The translations under genes and the position numbers were made by a program. A stretch of 64,000 bases of DNA from Rhea pennata. Taxonomy: Eukaryota; Chordata; Aves; Rheiformes; Rheidae. The notes beneath the pieces are model-generated. The model worked only from the letters and a program-made list of their open reading frames with translations, was not told where the DNA came from and ran no database searches. Below, piece after piece: positions 52,075 to 62,754 of the stretch; positions within the stretch are counted from its first letter, which is position 1, and each line of letters begins with the position of its first letter. Location of the stretch: positions 3,224,001 to 3,288,000 of the forward strand of contig NC_084665.1 of the NCBI RefSeq assembly GCF_028389875.1, given 5' to 3'.

Positions 52075-55000
52075 CGGGTTAGGAGCTGGCACGGGAAGCT
52101 CTGCCCCATCCCTTCCCCCCAGGGGTCACAGAAACGCACTCGGTTCTCATGTATAACTAAGGAATGAACATGGTGAGCTGTGCCTATCCTCCACTCCATC
52201 TGCATTTCCCCCCCTCCCCCAAAGAGTAGATCTGGTTTTACGTTGTCCCTTCTCTCTTACCACTGCCATGTCCTCCCGCTTCTCCTCCTCCCTCTTGCTT
52301 CTCCACTTTTTGTGTGTACGTGAAGGGAGCCTGCCTGGCCTGTGATTGCATTAGCCCAGGCAGGAGTCACTTCATTTCCAGCCCCTGCCCAGTTCTTGCT
52401 GTGCCCGGGGACCAGAGCCTTGCTGCCCGGCAGGGAGGAGCTGCTCCTCTACCTCTGCTGGCAGGAGGGTGACCTAACGTGGGTGCCGGGAGCTGCTCTC
52501 AGCTACCTCTGTAAACGGCAGGGAGAGCTGGGCCCCTCTGCAGCTCGTGTCTGAGGGGTGCCTGAGCTAGGCAGAACCACGGCGCGATTCATCTCGCTGA
52601 CTGCGAAGAGCCTGGCTGGCCAACTTGGCCTGCCGGAGGAAGGTGCCACACACCCCGTCCCTGCTGCCTGGTCCAGGTGTGCCAGCCAGAGAGGCCGCGT
52701 GCAGCTCGGTGCGCTGCTGCGAGCCCCGTGCACGCGTCTCAGTCCTGCCTTCCGCAGTGCTGCCTGCACAGCCAAGCCCAGCGACGATCGGAGGTCGGGC
52801 TGGGTTCAGGGCAGGAATGTGTGGCAGAAGGAGCCTGTGAGGGCTCCGCTGTCCCACCGCCCTCCCTTGGGGTGGTGGTGTGCAGTTGGAGAGTCTCACC
52901 TACAGAAGAGATGTTCACTTCCACCTTTCTTTTGCCTCCAGTCCCCTGTTCTGTTCCCCTGTCTGTGGAGTGGGGGGGGGGTCTGTGCTTTGCCACCCCT
53001 GGGGAAACTGGGTGTAAGCACTACGTACTATTGCTTCTCTCCCCTTAGAGCAGCCTTAGAAGCTCTTCTGTGGGAAAATGATTTCCTTCAGCTGTTTGTG
53101 TTGCTCCTTGCTGAGTTGTTTCCGCCCCAGCATCTTGGTAGTCATAGGCCCAGAATTAACTTGACTTTTGCTTTCTTCCTCTATGTGCTCAATTCAAATA
53201 CTCCTGCAGACCTCCCTTTGTCACTGTGTCCCATCCATGCCTTAGCTCTACGGTGGCTGGAGTTTCTAGGAAGCTTGTGCTGCTAAAGAAATTCCTGCAA
53301 GTTAGTGGAAGTAACAGATAGGCATCATGGGGTCAGGCTGAATTTATGAGTGTTCAATCATCTCCTCTTTACAATCAGTGGTAGCTGCTACTAGTGAATT
53401 GCTTCTGCAGGTGCCCTGAGCAAAATTTGCGTTGCCCTGTTACTTTGGCACCTGCTCTGTGGCCTAAAGTCCTTGTTAGTTATCGCATGGCACACTGGGG
53501 ACTTGCTGTGGTCATTTAGCCTTTAGAACGTACTTGCCGATAGCCCAGGGGCCTGTGCAGCACTTGGGTGCTACTGTGATCCAGCTCTCGAGCTTTGTCC
53601 CCTGCCTTTCGTGGTGCAGGTTTCAGCCCCAGGCCGAGGTGCCACCTCAGAGAGGCTGGCTTGCAAGAGAGAAGGGAGCCTTCCTTGCTTCTCACCTGCC
53701 ATGCTTGCTTTTCTTGATGTGTAAGCCTGCAGGGATTTGCAGTGGTTTAGGGAGCTTTTGGGGCCAGTGCTAGTCTGACTGCTGCTTTGCAGCATTGTGG
53801 GATGCTGCCGAAGGTCCTGGTGTGTCTTCTCCTTGTCCTCACTAGCAGCCTGCTTCCCAGGTCATAGATTCTTCCCCTGTGATCTTACCACTGGTGTGCA
53901 GCGTATCTTTCCTTTCTTCAGTTTCTTCAGCCCTGCTGCTCTTAGTTGTTTTTCCTCAACCCAAATTAAGCTGTTGTGGCTTTTTTTCCCCCTCTGTGTG
54001 TCCTGTACCCACCCTCAGCCCTGTGTAGCTCTTTTCAGCAGAGCTTCTTTCAGTCTGGCCTGTTAGGCATGCCACCATCTCTTAGGAGCAGCTGGCAAGC
54101 GTGAGTATATGAGAAATCATAGGCATCACCCAAGCCTCTGCTTCCCCTCTGCTGCGTGCAGTGGGCCAGCTCATCAGGAGATCTATGAAACACCTCAGGG
54201 AGGTTATTGCTTATTTTGAACATTAGTCTGAGCTCATGGTCAGCTGCCAATCAATTACCTCATGCCTGGCACAGCATGTAGACATGCACTGGGTAATTCC
54301 AGACAAAACACAGGAGTGGCAGACGTCTCTAGGGCAGAGCAGAGACAAAAGATCGCCAAGTGCCATCTGCAGCAAGGCTTGGGGCTGCAGAAGATGTTTC
54401 TTCCCTTTGCAGTATGGAGTTTTTCCAACCTGTCTGCTTAGCATTGTGTTATAAGCTGCCACCTCATTTTTAAGAGTGCTACGGCCCACGCACGCCCTCG
54501 CTAGAGCCCCCTCGCTGCTAAGAGCGGTCGTGTTTCCCTGCTGTGGGCTGTTCCACCTGCGATAAGGAGCAGACTTCTGGAGCGCAGAGGTAGTTGCCGT
54601 CCTTCAGATGGGCTGTCTCCACCTGCAGCCCCCTGCCCTGGCCAGAGGAATAGCAGTGAGCTTGTGCCACGTGCAGGGGCAGGAGTGTAATGGATCACAA
54701 CTACATGCTGTACAGCTTGGATGTTCCCATAGCTTTGTGTATATTGTTCTGGGTCAGGGAACTTATGCTTAGTACCTTAACATTACTATTAGTTTGCTGC
54801 CTATTCATTCCAGTGTCCTGGACATCTAAGAAGGGGACCATGTGAGAAGAGGGGGGAAGCGTGTTAACCCTCTCTGCCACACATACTGCTTATTATGCAG
54901 ACTTGTGTCTGCCACGCTAGGGCTGTCCCTTGCTCCACACTCGGTTTCTAGCATTAGTGCTCATTTCTGCCTATGCCTTTCCCCACGTCGACCAAAACGG

Positions 55001-55128
55001 ACAGAACTGGAGCTGCCTCTTCCACTTCACACGGCTCCCTCCTCCTGAGGGAACAAGCAAAACTACTGCATTCACCCCCTGGACACAAGTATTAAGCTGC
55101 TTACAGTTCATATGTGCATATGGTGTAC

Positions 55129-55134
55129 TTTATT
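55129..55134 (-). terminator. MEA1: MEA1 polyadenylation signal AATAAA
   Basis: TTTATT on the plus strand reads AATAAA on the minus strand, about 420 bases after the MEA1 stop. Cleavage near 55,110 would make the two convergent 3' UTRs overlap by roughly 100 bases. Confidence 0.6.
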
Positions 55135-55202
55135 TTCAGTAGAGCATTACATAGTATGAAAGTGTTGGATTTTGTACAGATGTCCCTGTATGTACAGAAC
55201 TA

Positions 55203-55208
55203 AATAAA
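55203..55208 (+). terminator. PPP2R5D: PPP2R5D polyadenylation signal AATAAA
   Basis: AATAAA in CTAAATAAAACC, the first canonical plus-strand signal seen after the stop codon. A downstream GT-rich element is only weakly present. Confidence 0.6.
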
Positions 55209-55553
55209 ACCAATCTCTTGGAAAGACACACTGGAATCCACCTCTGATGTGCCAAAATACAGCTGCTTGTCCTGCTAGGAGGGGCCTGAGCGGAGAGGAC
55301 TTCTCCAGCACTGACAGCATGAGGAAGATCCCGTGTTTGTGCCACATCAATCCGGGTGAAGCCAGCTGAGCCCCCTCCCTCCACACACACACAGGGGTAG
55401 GGAAACCAGTGTAGTTACTCCAAGGAGGAGCACCAGGAAGCCAATACAAGGACACCACAGTGACTTACATGCCAGCCAGCGCTGCAAAGAGGAGCAGGAA
55501 GGGAAGGCGGACAGCGTCAACGGGAGAAGCAGTACCGTCGCTGTTGGCAAGTC

Positions 55554-56362
55554 CTAGTGCGGCCCAGTGCCAGGAAAGGCGGCGGGCGCGGGGCTGAGGG
55601 GAGGGCAGGAGGGAGCAGCCCCGGTCCCGCGGCTTCGCTCGGGCCTGGGGGTGCCGAGGCTGTGCCGGGCTTGCAGCGCGCGCTGCACCACGTCCTTCCA
55701 CTGTTCCTCAGAGATGTGGCTGGCCCACGCCGGGACGCCCAGGCTGGGCAGCTTCACGCCGGCCATGGTCCTCTTCACCAGCTCCACGTGCTCTGCGGAC
55801 GCAAGGGCAAGGAACGAGGCGGCAGCTCAAATGGCCGAGCCCCCGCGGGCGCGGGGTGGGCGGAAGGGGCCGGGGGCAGACGCCGCTCGCTACCTGGGTC
55901 CATGGGGATGGAGCTGCGGCTGCTCGGCGCGCCGGCGCCGCCTTCCTCCTCCTCCTCCTCCTCATCCTCGCTGTCCGCCGGGGGGTCGGGCAGGTGCAGC
56001 CGCAGCATCTGCAGCACGGAGGGAGCCAGCGCGGTGCCCCGGGGCCCTGGGCACCCTGTGCCCGCCCCCGCCCGCCCGCCCGCCCGCCCCGCTACCTGCA
56101 GCCGCTCCCGGAGGCCGGGGCCCGGCTCGGCGCGGCTCGGCGCCGCCGCGGCCGGCGGGACCTGCTCGCCGGGGCCCTGCTCCGCTTCCTGGCTCAGCGG
56201 CTGGTACAAGTAGCCGCCGCCGCCGCCGCTCTCCTCCTCCTCCTCATCTTCCTCCTCATCTTCCTCGTCGCCGCTCCAGCCCGCCGCGCCGTCGGGGGCC
56301 TCCGGCGGCCCCGGCTCCTCGGGGCACACGCGCTCCGGCCCCATGCTCTGCGCCACCGCCAT
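55554..56362 (-). CDS. MEA1: MEA1, male-enhanced antigen 1 (3 exons, 206 aa)
   Basis: Exons on the minus strand are 56096-56362, 55894-56008 and 55554-55792 (621 nt with stop TAG), all GT-AG. Conserved blocks against the mammalian protein are MGPER near the start, YxYQPLxQ (51-58), LHLPDPP followed by an acidic stretch, [20 protein letters not shown] and [20 protein letters not shown]. Two long Asp/Glu runs (about 32-44 and 103-112) make it very acidic. The C-terminus runs about 30 residues past the mammalian end with a Pro/Arg/Gly-rich tail. Function is unclear; in mammals it is strongly expressed in late spermatogenesis. It is convergent with PPP2R5D and divergent from KLHDC3, the same order as in mammals. 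Confidence 0.95.
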
Positions 56363-56600
56363 GCACCGGGCGCGGCACCGCCCCGCCTCCCGGAAGTGCC
56401 GCGCCGCCGCACGGCATTGTGGGGGTTGTAGTCCCGCGGGGCAAAGGGAGGATGGCGGCGCTCACCGCGGACCCCCCGCTCCGCCGCAGCCGTTGGCGCG
56501 GCCGCGCAACTACAAGTCCCAGCGTGCCCCGCGCGCGCGCGCGCGTGGCAGTTGGAGCCCGGCTGCCGAGGCGCCTTCCCGCCGCCAGGTACCGGGCTGC
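56363..56600. promoter_or_regulatory. Bidirectional MEA1/KLHDC3 promoter with two ZNF143-like motifs
   Basis: A CpG island separates the two genes. Two ACTACAA-type elements point away from each other: ACTACAACCCCCACAATGC on the minus strand (56,414-56,432) and ACTACAAGTCCCAGCGTGCC on the plus strand (56,509-56,528). These resemble the SBS2 motif bound by ZNF143, common in bidirectional housekeeping promoters. A YY1-like GATGGCGGC lies between them at 56,451. Confidence 0.75.
56450..56588 (+). other. KLHDC3: Probable non-coding exon 1 of KLHDC3
   Basis: GC-rich sequence ends at a donor GCCGCCAG|GTACCG (56,588/56,589). It is placed as the untranslated first exon because the ATG-bearing exon at 62.5 kb has its own acceptor and no promoter. 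The 5' boundary is a guess. Confidence 0.45.
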
Positions 56601-59600
56601 GGGGCCGCGGGCGGGGGCGACCGGCCGGCGCGGCGGGGCGGAGCGGGCCGCGGGGCCGCGCTGGCTGCTGCAGCGCGGGGAGAGGCCCTGGGCGCGGCCG
56701 CCCGCCGCTGCCCCTGGCCCGGCCCGGCCCGGCCCGCGTCCTGCGATGCGCGGGCGCCTCCCCGCGCTCCTGCGGGTTTCCTCGGTTTCCACCTGGGCTC
56801 GGCTGGTTTAACAGTTATTATTTATTTATTTACTTATTTGACGTTGCCGGGTCAGCCCGAGAGCGAGCAGCGGCTGGGGAGAGGCCGAGGCGCATGCCGC
56901 GGGGAAGCGGCGGCCTTCCGCGCCAAACGCGAGCTCGAGGCCCACAGAAAAAGGGGGGGGGGAAAGGGAGAAAAAATCAAAATAGAGAAAAAAAACGCCG
57001 AGCGGAGGCAGCACCACTCTCTGCAGCTAGGGAACGCAGAGATGAAGCGGGGCTCCGGCGCTCGAGGTCCCCAGGGCGCCGAGCGAGGTCTGTCGGCCCG
57101 CACCAGCTCCGTGGCTGTTCTAGCGCGGCCCGGGCGTGAGGCCACGGTGCGAGCGCCCGAGCGGGCGAGTCGCAGTGCCGGACAGTCGGGTAAATGTCAA
57201 GCGCGAGCGAAGAAATTGCGCCGTCCTCACGCTGCCTCTGACAGTAAGTTGGGCGCGCTTGAAATAGAACTGTCTGTATGGGCTGCCGTGAGCTGCACAG
57301 GCTATTTTAAGTGCTGCTAAACCTTGCGACTGGCACCTTTGGGGAGTCAGAGGAGCGAGGCAGCCACACGGTAGGGGTCTGTTCTCCCGCACAGCTTTTA
57401 CGGAGGCCAAGGGCTGCTGCGCTCGGGGTGCTGCAGCAGTCCCGGGGGTGATGAAGACGCAGCCTTGGAAAATGCCGTCTGCTTCCTCTGGGGTGTCTCT
57501 ATCCTGCTCTGGGAATTGAGCAACTTCTCCATAGCAAGGCTAATCCCAATAGCTTCTAGAAGCGGCTGAGGTTTCCTTTTTTGGATGTAGGAGAGGGAGC
57601 CAGCCCAGTGAACTCCTCGCACAAAGAAGCGAGTCCAAGAACATAGGTTTTGTTCGAAGATTGTGGTCTGGTTCCATGCTTGAAGCTTGTCTGTAGCCGC
57701 CTATTTTGAAATGATTTTGTAGCTGATTGTAAGGCTTGAAAATAGAAAGTCCGTAGCAAATCAGCAGAGCAGCTGAAAAAGAGATCTCTGACTGGAAAAA
57801 CTCTAGCTACTATTTTTTTTTTCTCCCCAATCTATGCCACTTTGCTCCAGTGACCACAACAGGTTTGGAAGGTATTCTTGTGGAAAATTGTTGAATGTGT
57901 TTTCTGGAGGGTTTTAGGTGCCTGTGTGCTGTATCAGTAGACTTGTGTAAGGCGCGAGCTGGGACAGTTTGAATGAGGGTTGTTCTGGGCTTTATCTGTG
58001 GCATTGGGTGGTTCCTCGTAGGCGCTATATTCGAAGAACGTAGAGCTGACTTAAAGTCTAGCTGTCCTCTTGCATAGCAGTGAAATGTCCTGGGTGAACT
58101 GCTGCGTTCCTTTTGCTGGATGTCAGCACTGATGAAGAATGAGGGAAGCGCTGAAGGATGTCTGCGGATGTTTCTCCAGCTCACAGGCTGGGGAGCTTCT
58201 GCCTGTGGTTGGGTGCTACGTCTGACCGCGGTAGTGCGGTTGATAGCGACAGCAGAGAGTGGTCACAGCGTGGCTGTTTTTGCACTGCTTACCTGGAAAG
58301 CCTGTACCGGGCTTCGTGATACTGTGCACAGTGGCTGGAGGGCTTCTCACGTTTCTTTTTTGAGTGCTTTTGATTTGACCAGCCTGTGCTTGGTGGCACA
58401 GAAACAACTCCTTGCTGTGCCCACTTTATTTCCAGCCATGGTCAACATCAGGTACTTCAAAGGAAGGACTCTGCAATGGCAGGTGAGGTGCAACCTGCTT
58501 TTAGAACCGTTCTTACTGCTGGCAACTAATGACAGGACTTACAGGGTGTCAACCCAAACGTCTCTGCGTTCTGTGCTGGGCAGGTGCTTGTCAAACTGGG
58601 GAAAGGAAGAGCGTGAATATTGCATGATTGCTGTCTGCCTGAGTGCAAAAGGAATCAGGAAGGTCTGTTATGTTAGTCTTTGGAGCCACGAAGAGGCAAT
58701 ATGCGCCTCGGTGAAAGCCAGCAGCGGCTCAAGCAGAAGCCTGCGCTTCTGCCTGCGAGCCCGCTTGAAGTCTTGCCGCCTCTTCTCCCTGCTCGAAGTG
58801 GCGGGGGAAAGCCGGAGATCCCTGGTTTATGGTGAGAGAGGGAATGCCCAGATAGCAGAACATGGGTGAGCGTGGTTTCCTCGGTTTCATTTGCTCTAGA
58901 AAAATCCTGCTTCCCGTCCTGTAAGAAACCTATGCTTATTTGGATGGAGCTGCTTGGCCTCCCTGCAGGTATGTTGCCATAGTTCGTGGGGGCTTTGGGG
59001 TGCAATTCCAGCTGGGGCAGGCTCAGCGGCTCCCAGAAGATTCCTTGGACCTTTAAGCAGCGCGAAAGCCGCTCTGATGGAGATGCAGCTCCATGTGCGT
59101 GGAGGGGCGCGTTCAGCAGGGCTCAGTAACGGGACATATGAGCAGCTCGGGATCTGCGAGAATCCCTGTGAAGGACAGCTCTTTCCTGCCAGGAGCTGGC
59201 AGAAGTAGCGAGAGCTTCTGCGACTTAAATGGTTCAAGCTTAATTTTTCTTCCGTGTGAAAGCGCTTCCTTTGATGCACCTCAAACGGCAGCTCTCCTTT
59301 GCTTCGGTTTGTGATGCAGGGCGCAAAGGCACCGGGCAGCTGAGCCCGCTTCGGTTCTCTCGTGCAGTTTCTCTTGTCGAGGCTTCTGTGTTTATAGCCT
59401 CAATCCTCATTGCAGGAGGCAGAAATGAGAAAATGCAGAACATGTTTTGCAAAACTTAATATATAATGATTTTCCCTAACTATATTATATTGGTTTTACT
59501 GTTCCCCACCCCCCTTCCCATCTACAGGCTCTTCTCTGAGTAATCTTTAAAGCTGAAGGACTCTTGAGGTCTGCTGGCTTACAGGAGCTGTATCGGTGCT

Positions 59601-62507
59601 TCCTATTAGGAAGTCGTCATGGAAAAGAGGTTGGAAAAGGGCAAATTTATGTCCTCATTTAGATCCTATAAATTAATACTGGGACTCAAATTCCTGAAAT
59701 GGAATTTAACTACACATGGGGTTACAGGGCAGGAAGTAAAGAATTTCCCCCCCCAAAAAAACTTAACTCGCGCTTGCAGGTAGTGCGGAGGAATTCATAA
59801 ATTCCTGTGGAATCACAGGAGGAATGGGGAGAGGAGGTGGCTCTAACACATGATTTCAGAAGAGGCAGGGTAGGGGAGAGGCTGAGGCTGGGCAAGCACG
59901 AAGGATGCAAAAAGCGGGATGCAGAGGAGAGTGGAGGGTCTTGGTGGGAACACGAGCATGGGGTGAGCAAGGAGGAGAAGAGGTGAACCTGGCCATGACT
60001 GAGAAGGGAAGGACACGTGTCCCAGGCTCTTGGCAGAGGCAGGAGGGCATAGTGACAATTTTAGGGTAGGGTTGCGGCCCATGGCAGAAGCAGCAGATGG
60101 AGTCTAGCTGGATGGTTTTATAAACTGCTCTTGGAAATGTGGCTCCTGGAGAAGAGCAACTTTTCACAGCAGCTGCTTTAATCTTGTGTTTTATTCTTTA
60201 ATGTATGATCCTATAAAGATCATTTCATATGTCTGACTTCTGATTATTTTATTTTCTTATAAAGCAAGTGAGTTTTTAGGCGTACCCTGGGTCTGTTGAA
60301 TCACAGTAAAAAAAAAATGCACATATATATATCCTGATTAATTCTTTCCTGCTTATTATGAAGGTGGTACATCTCAAGTGTAAACGCTAACTAAAAGACA
60401 TGATCATTCCCCCCTACCACCTCAGGTAGTCCATAAAACTATTTTGCCTTAAAGGTTGGTTGTCTGTGGAAAAAGCTTTCAGAGCAAGTTAGGCCTTGTG
60501 TAAGACTATAATTGTAGCAAACAATGTTGTGACATTGTTGCTACAGTGTAAACATTGTTTCCTACAGTGTGACAAACAGGAGCTTGAGCTTGAATCTCTG
60601 CTGACCAGATAAACTTCTTAGGATGTATAGCTGTAATTTCCTGCATTCATCTCATTAGTCTTAATTATGAAACTGTTCAGACAGGAAAGCCAACTCTTGC
60701 TGGTACCAATATATTAACTGAAGGGAAGAACATCCTGACCTGCTAATAACATATTCCTTGGGCAAACGTCTCCAAATGCGCTCCCAGGAGTGGAGAAGAG
60801 TTTTCCTGGCCTTTCTAGCATAAAGGCAAGCTTCTTCATAAAACGTCTGGCCGCCCAACTGTGCTATTATGCTCTTTTATTCCTGGAGGAACCAAGCAGA
60901 AAGCTCATTAATAATGCTAAATTTATGCTATTAACCTTCCTGGATCAGGCTCTGTCTTAAAGATGTTGAAAGTATTGATACTGCGCTAATAAGCCCACTT
61001 ACACTGATGGAAGGGTCTCTTACTAAATCAGTTAACCAGGAAGTAGATTTTGGAAAGTAATATTTTTTTCAGGTGGTAGTTCATGATTGAGGCTAAAACC
61101 AGACTTAAATGGCAATATGTGAAGCTTTTAAAACAGCCTAAAAGGTGACTTTGGACTCCATGGAAGCTCATCTGTTTTGTAGCTTTATGGAGGACTTATA
61201 CAAGAGTTGCTGTCTGGCTTTAATTTATTTTAATTTTTTTTTTTTTAAGAGAACTGCTAGAGCTGAAGTTTGGAGTAGTTCTAGGTGTACAGGCAAGTAT
61301 TCCCCTGTAGCAAAGCGAGGCTGTTCCTGTGCTCTGCTGGAGAAAAGTTTGATGTGACCATGCAATGCTTGCTACTCAGACGTCCCTCCAGCTTTGTTCC
61401 TCAGTTGTGGAGTTGGAAGTGACAAGGGGGTGGGCAGCTGGGCCAGAAAGCGTGCCGTTGTACCGTGCTTAGCCTGGCGATGGGTTGTGCAGTCGCCTGC
61501 GTTGCAAGCTGTGGTTTTGCTTGGCTGGTGGGCTGGGGAAAGCCTGACAGCTCTGGGGGGTTTCTCTGTGCCTCCATGCGGAGCAGCGCAGCATGGCACT
61601 ACCCTTTCCTGGTGCGCAAGCTGCTCTCCAGCTGCTTCAGAAACTTGAGAAAAGAGGAAAGTTTGCCTTGCCTTGAGAAAGCATGTGGAGAAGTATTTAT
61701 TTTCATCATTCTAAGGCATCCCCAAATTTCTTTGTGTTCTGCAGATGTTAAGGTTGACAGAGAAGTTTACTGGCAGGTTTAGTTTCATTCTGCACTGAGA
61801 ACTGACTGCTATAGTTTGGAAGCCCTTGAACGGTTTTGAAAATTGGATGATTAGCTATATCTTCCAAAGCACTAGAACCAAGCAGTGAAAGAGGGAATTT
61901 TCTGAAGACTGGCTGAAACACTGACTTTGCTTTTAGTGACTGTTTTTCACCTGGAGGGAAACTGTTAAAAGCTTGGACTGATCTGCTTTTTCAGAAGTGT
62001 CAGAGCAGGACTGTGCTCCACTCCCTTAGATCCAAAGAAGCACCTCCACAAAAATCAGCAGTGGTGACTTCTCCAAGAGCTGGCCCAAGCCATCTGTTGG
62101 ACTTGTGAAGTTTTTCTGTTTCTGAACTCAGTTAATATATTACAAAACGTTCATTGTTGCGCCTGAGTTTGCAGTGGGAGAAAGAGCAATTATTCTGATC
62201 CTTGCTGAAGAGCTTTTTCCCCAGACCAGGGGGTTTCTGTTCTCTCATGTTTAATTGAGCTGGACCGTGGTGCTCAAACCAATGAGTCTGAACGCTAGTG
62301 TTGTAGTGCACCTTCATATCAAGTAGTGCTGGCCTTGTTTGGGTGACAATACCTTCTTTGCATTTCCTTCCCCAGTGGAGAGTAAAACCATCTGTGGTGG
62401 GGAAGTAGATGAGTGAGGATACAGCAATGTGACCTTTGTAGCTGGCATTCGCAGTAGGAAGACCTTCGAGGTGGATGGTGTTATTTTAGCATGTATCTTT
62501 GTTGCAG
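56589..62507 (+). other. KLHDC3: Presumed KLHDC3 intron 1, 5.9 kb
   Basis: The CpG island continues to about 57.3 kb. A TTTA-repeat (about 56,816-56,840) and an A/G homopolymer-rich stretch (56,946-56,996) follow. One unexplained 249-codon ORF lies at 58,120-58,869. The rest holds only short chance frames. Confidence 0.6.
58120..58869 (+). other. Unassigned 249-codon ORF
   Basis: An ATG-started frame of 249 codons lies in sequence of ordinary, near 50% GC composition, where so long a run is unusual. The peptide is Leu/Ser/Arg/Cys-rich with no motif I recognise. It starts MSALMKNEGSAEG and ends GERGNAQIAEHG. No promoter, splice site or poly(A) context was identified. It may be a chance frame or an old retrocopy. 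Confidence 0.15.
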
Positions 62508-62754
62508 AGCCAGGTGACGTCTGTGCAGCATGATGGTGGCCTGAGAAGCATGAGGCTGTGGCACCGGGGGCCCTGAAGGCTGGTGGGCTCACGGGGAGGA
62601 ATGCTACGGTGGGCAGTGCACTTGGAAGGTGGGCCTCGAAGGGTGAACCACGCTGCTGTGGCCGTCGGGCACAAGGTGTATTCCTTTGGTGGCTATTGCT
62701 CTGGAGAAGACTATGAGACTCTACGGCAGATTGATGTTCACGTTTTTAACGCAG
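62508..62754 (+). CDS. KLHDC3: KLHDC3 exon 2, first coding exon (residues 1-51; gene partial)
   Basis: The acceptor TTTGTTGCAG ends at 62,507. Coding starts at ATG 62,601 and runs 51 codons plus one base to GCAG|GTAAGA. The peptide begins MLRWAVHLEGGPRRVNHAAV and ends QIDVHVFNA, nearly identical to human KLHDC3. It contains the first kelch blade with the GG doublet (SFGGYCSGEDY). KLHDC3 is a kelch-repeat protein that serves as substrate receptor of CUL2 ubiquitin ligases recognising C-terminal degrons. An upstream in-frame ATG-like start would add only a few residues; MLRW is kept because it is the conserved start. Remaining exons lie beyond the window. Confidence 0.95.

Larger units (their letters stand above)
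52075..55225 (+). other. PPP2R5D: PPP2R5D 3' UTR (about 3.1 kb)
   Basis: No other gene is recognised between the stop codon and the AATAAA at 55,203-55,208, and I saw no earlier plus-strand AATAAA. A 3' UTR ending near 55,225 is inferred. The 242-codon open frame at 52,558-53,286 lies inside this UTR and looks like chance. Confidence 0.6.

Noticed and set aside
52558-53286. 242-codon frame
   Set aside because: It lies in the PPP2R5D 3' UTR with no known domain and no start or splice context.
55567-57320. Several frames of 190-414 codons in GC-rich sequence
   Set aside because: They are shadows of MEA1 exons and CpG-island DNA, where stop codons are rare.
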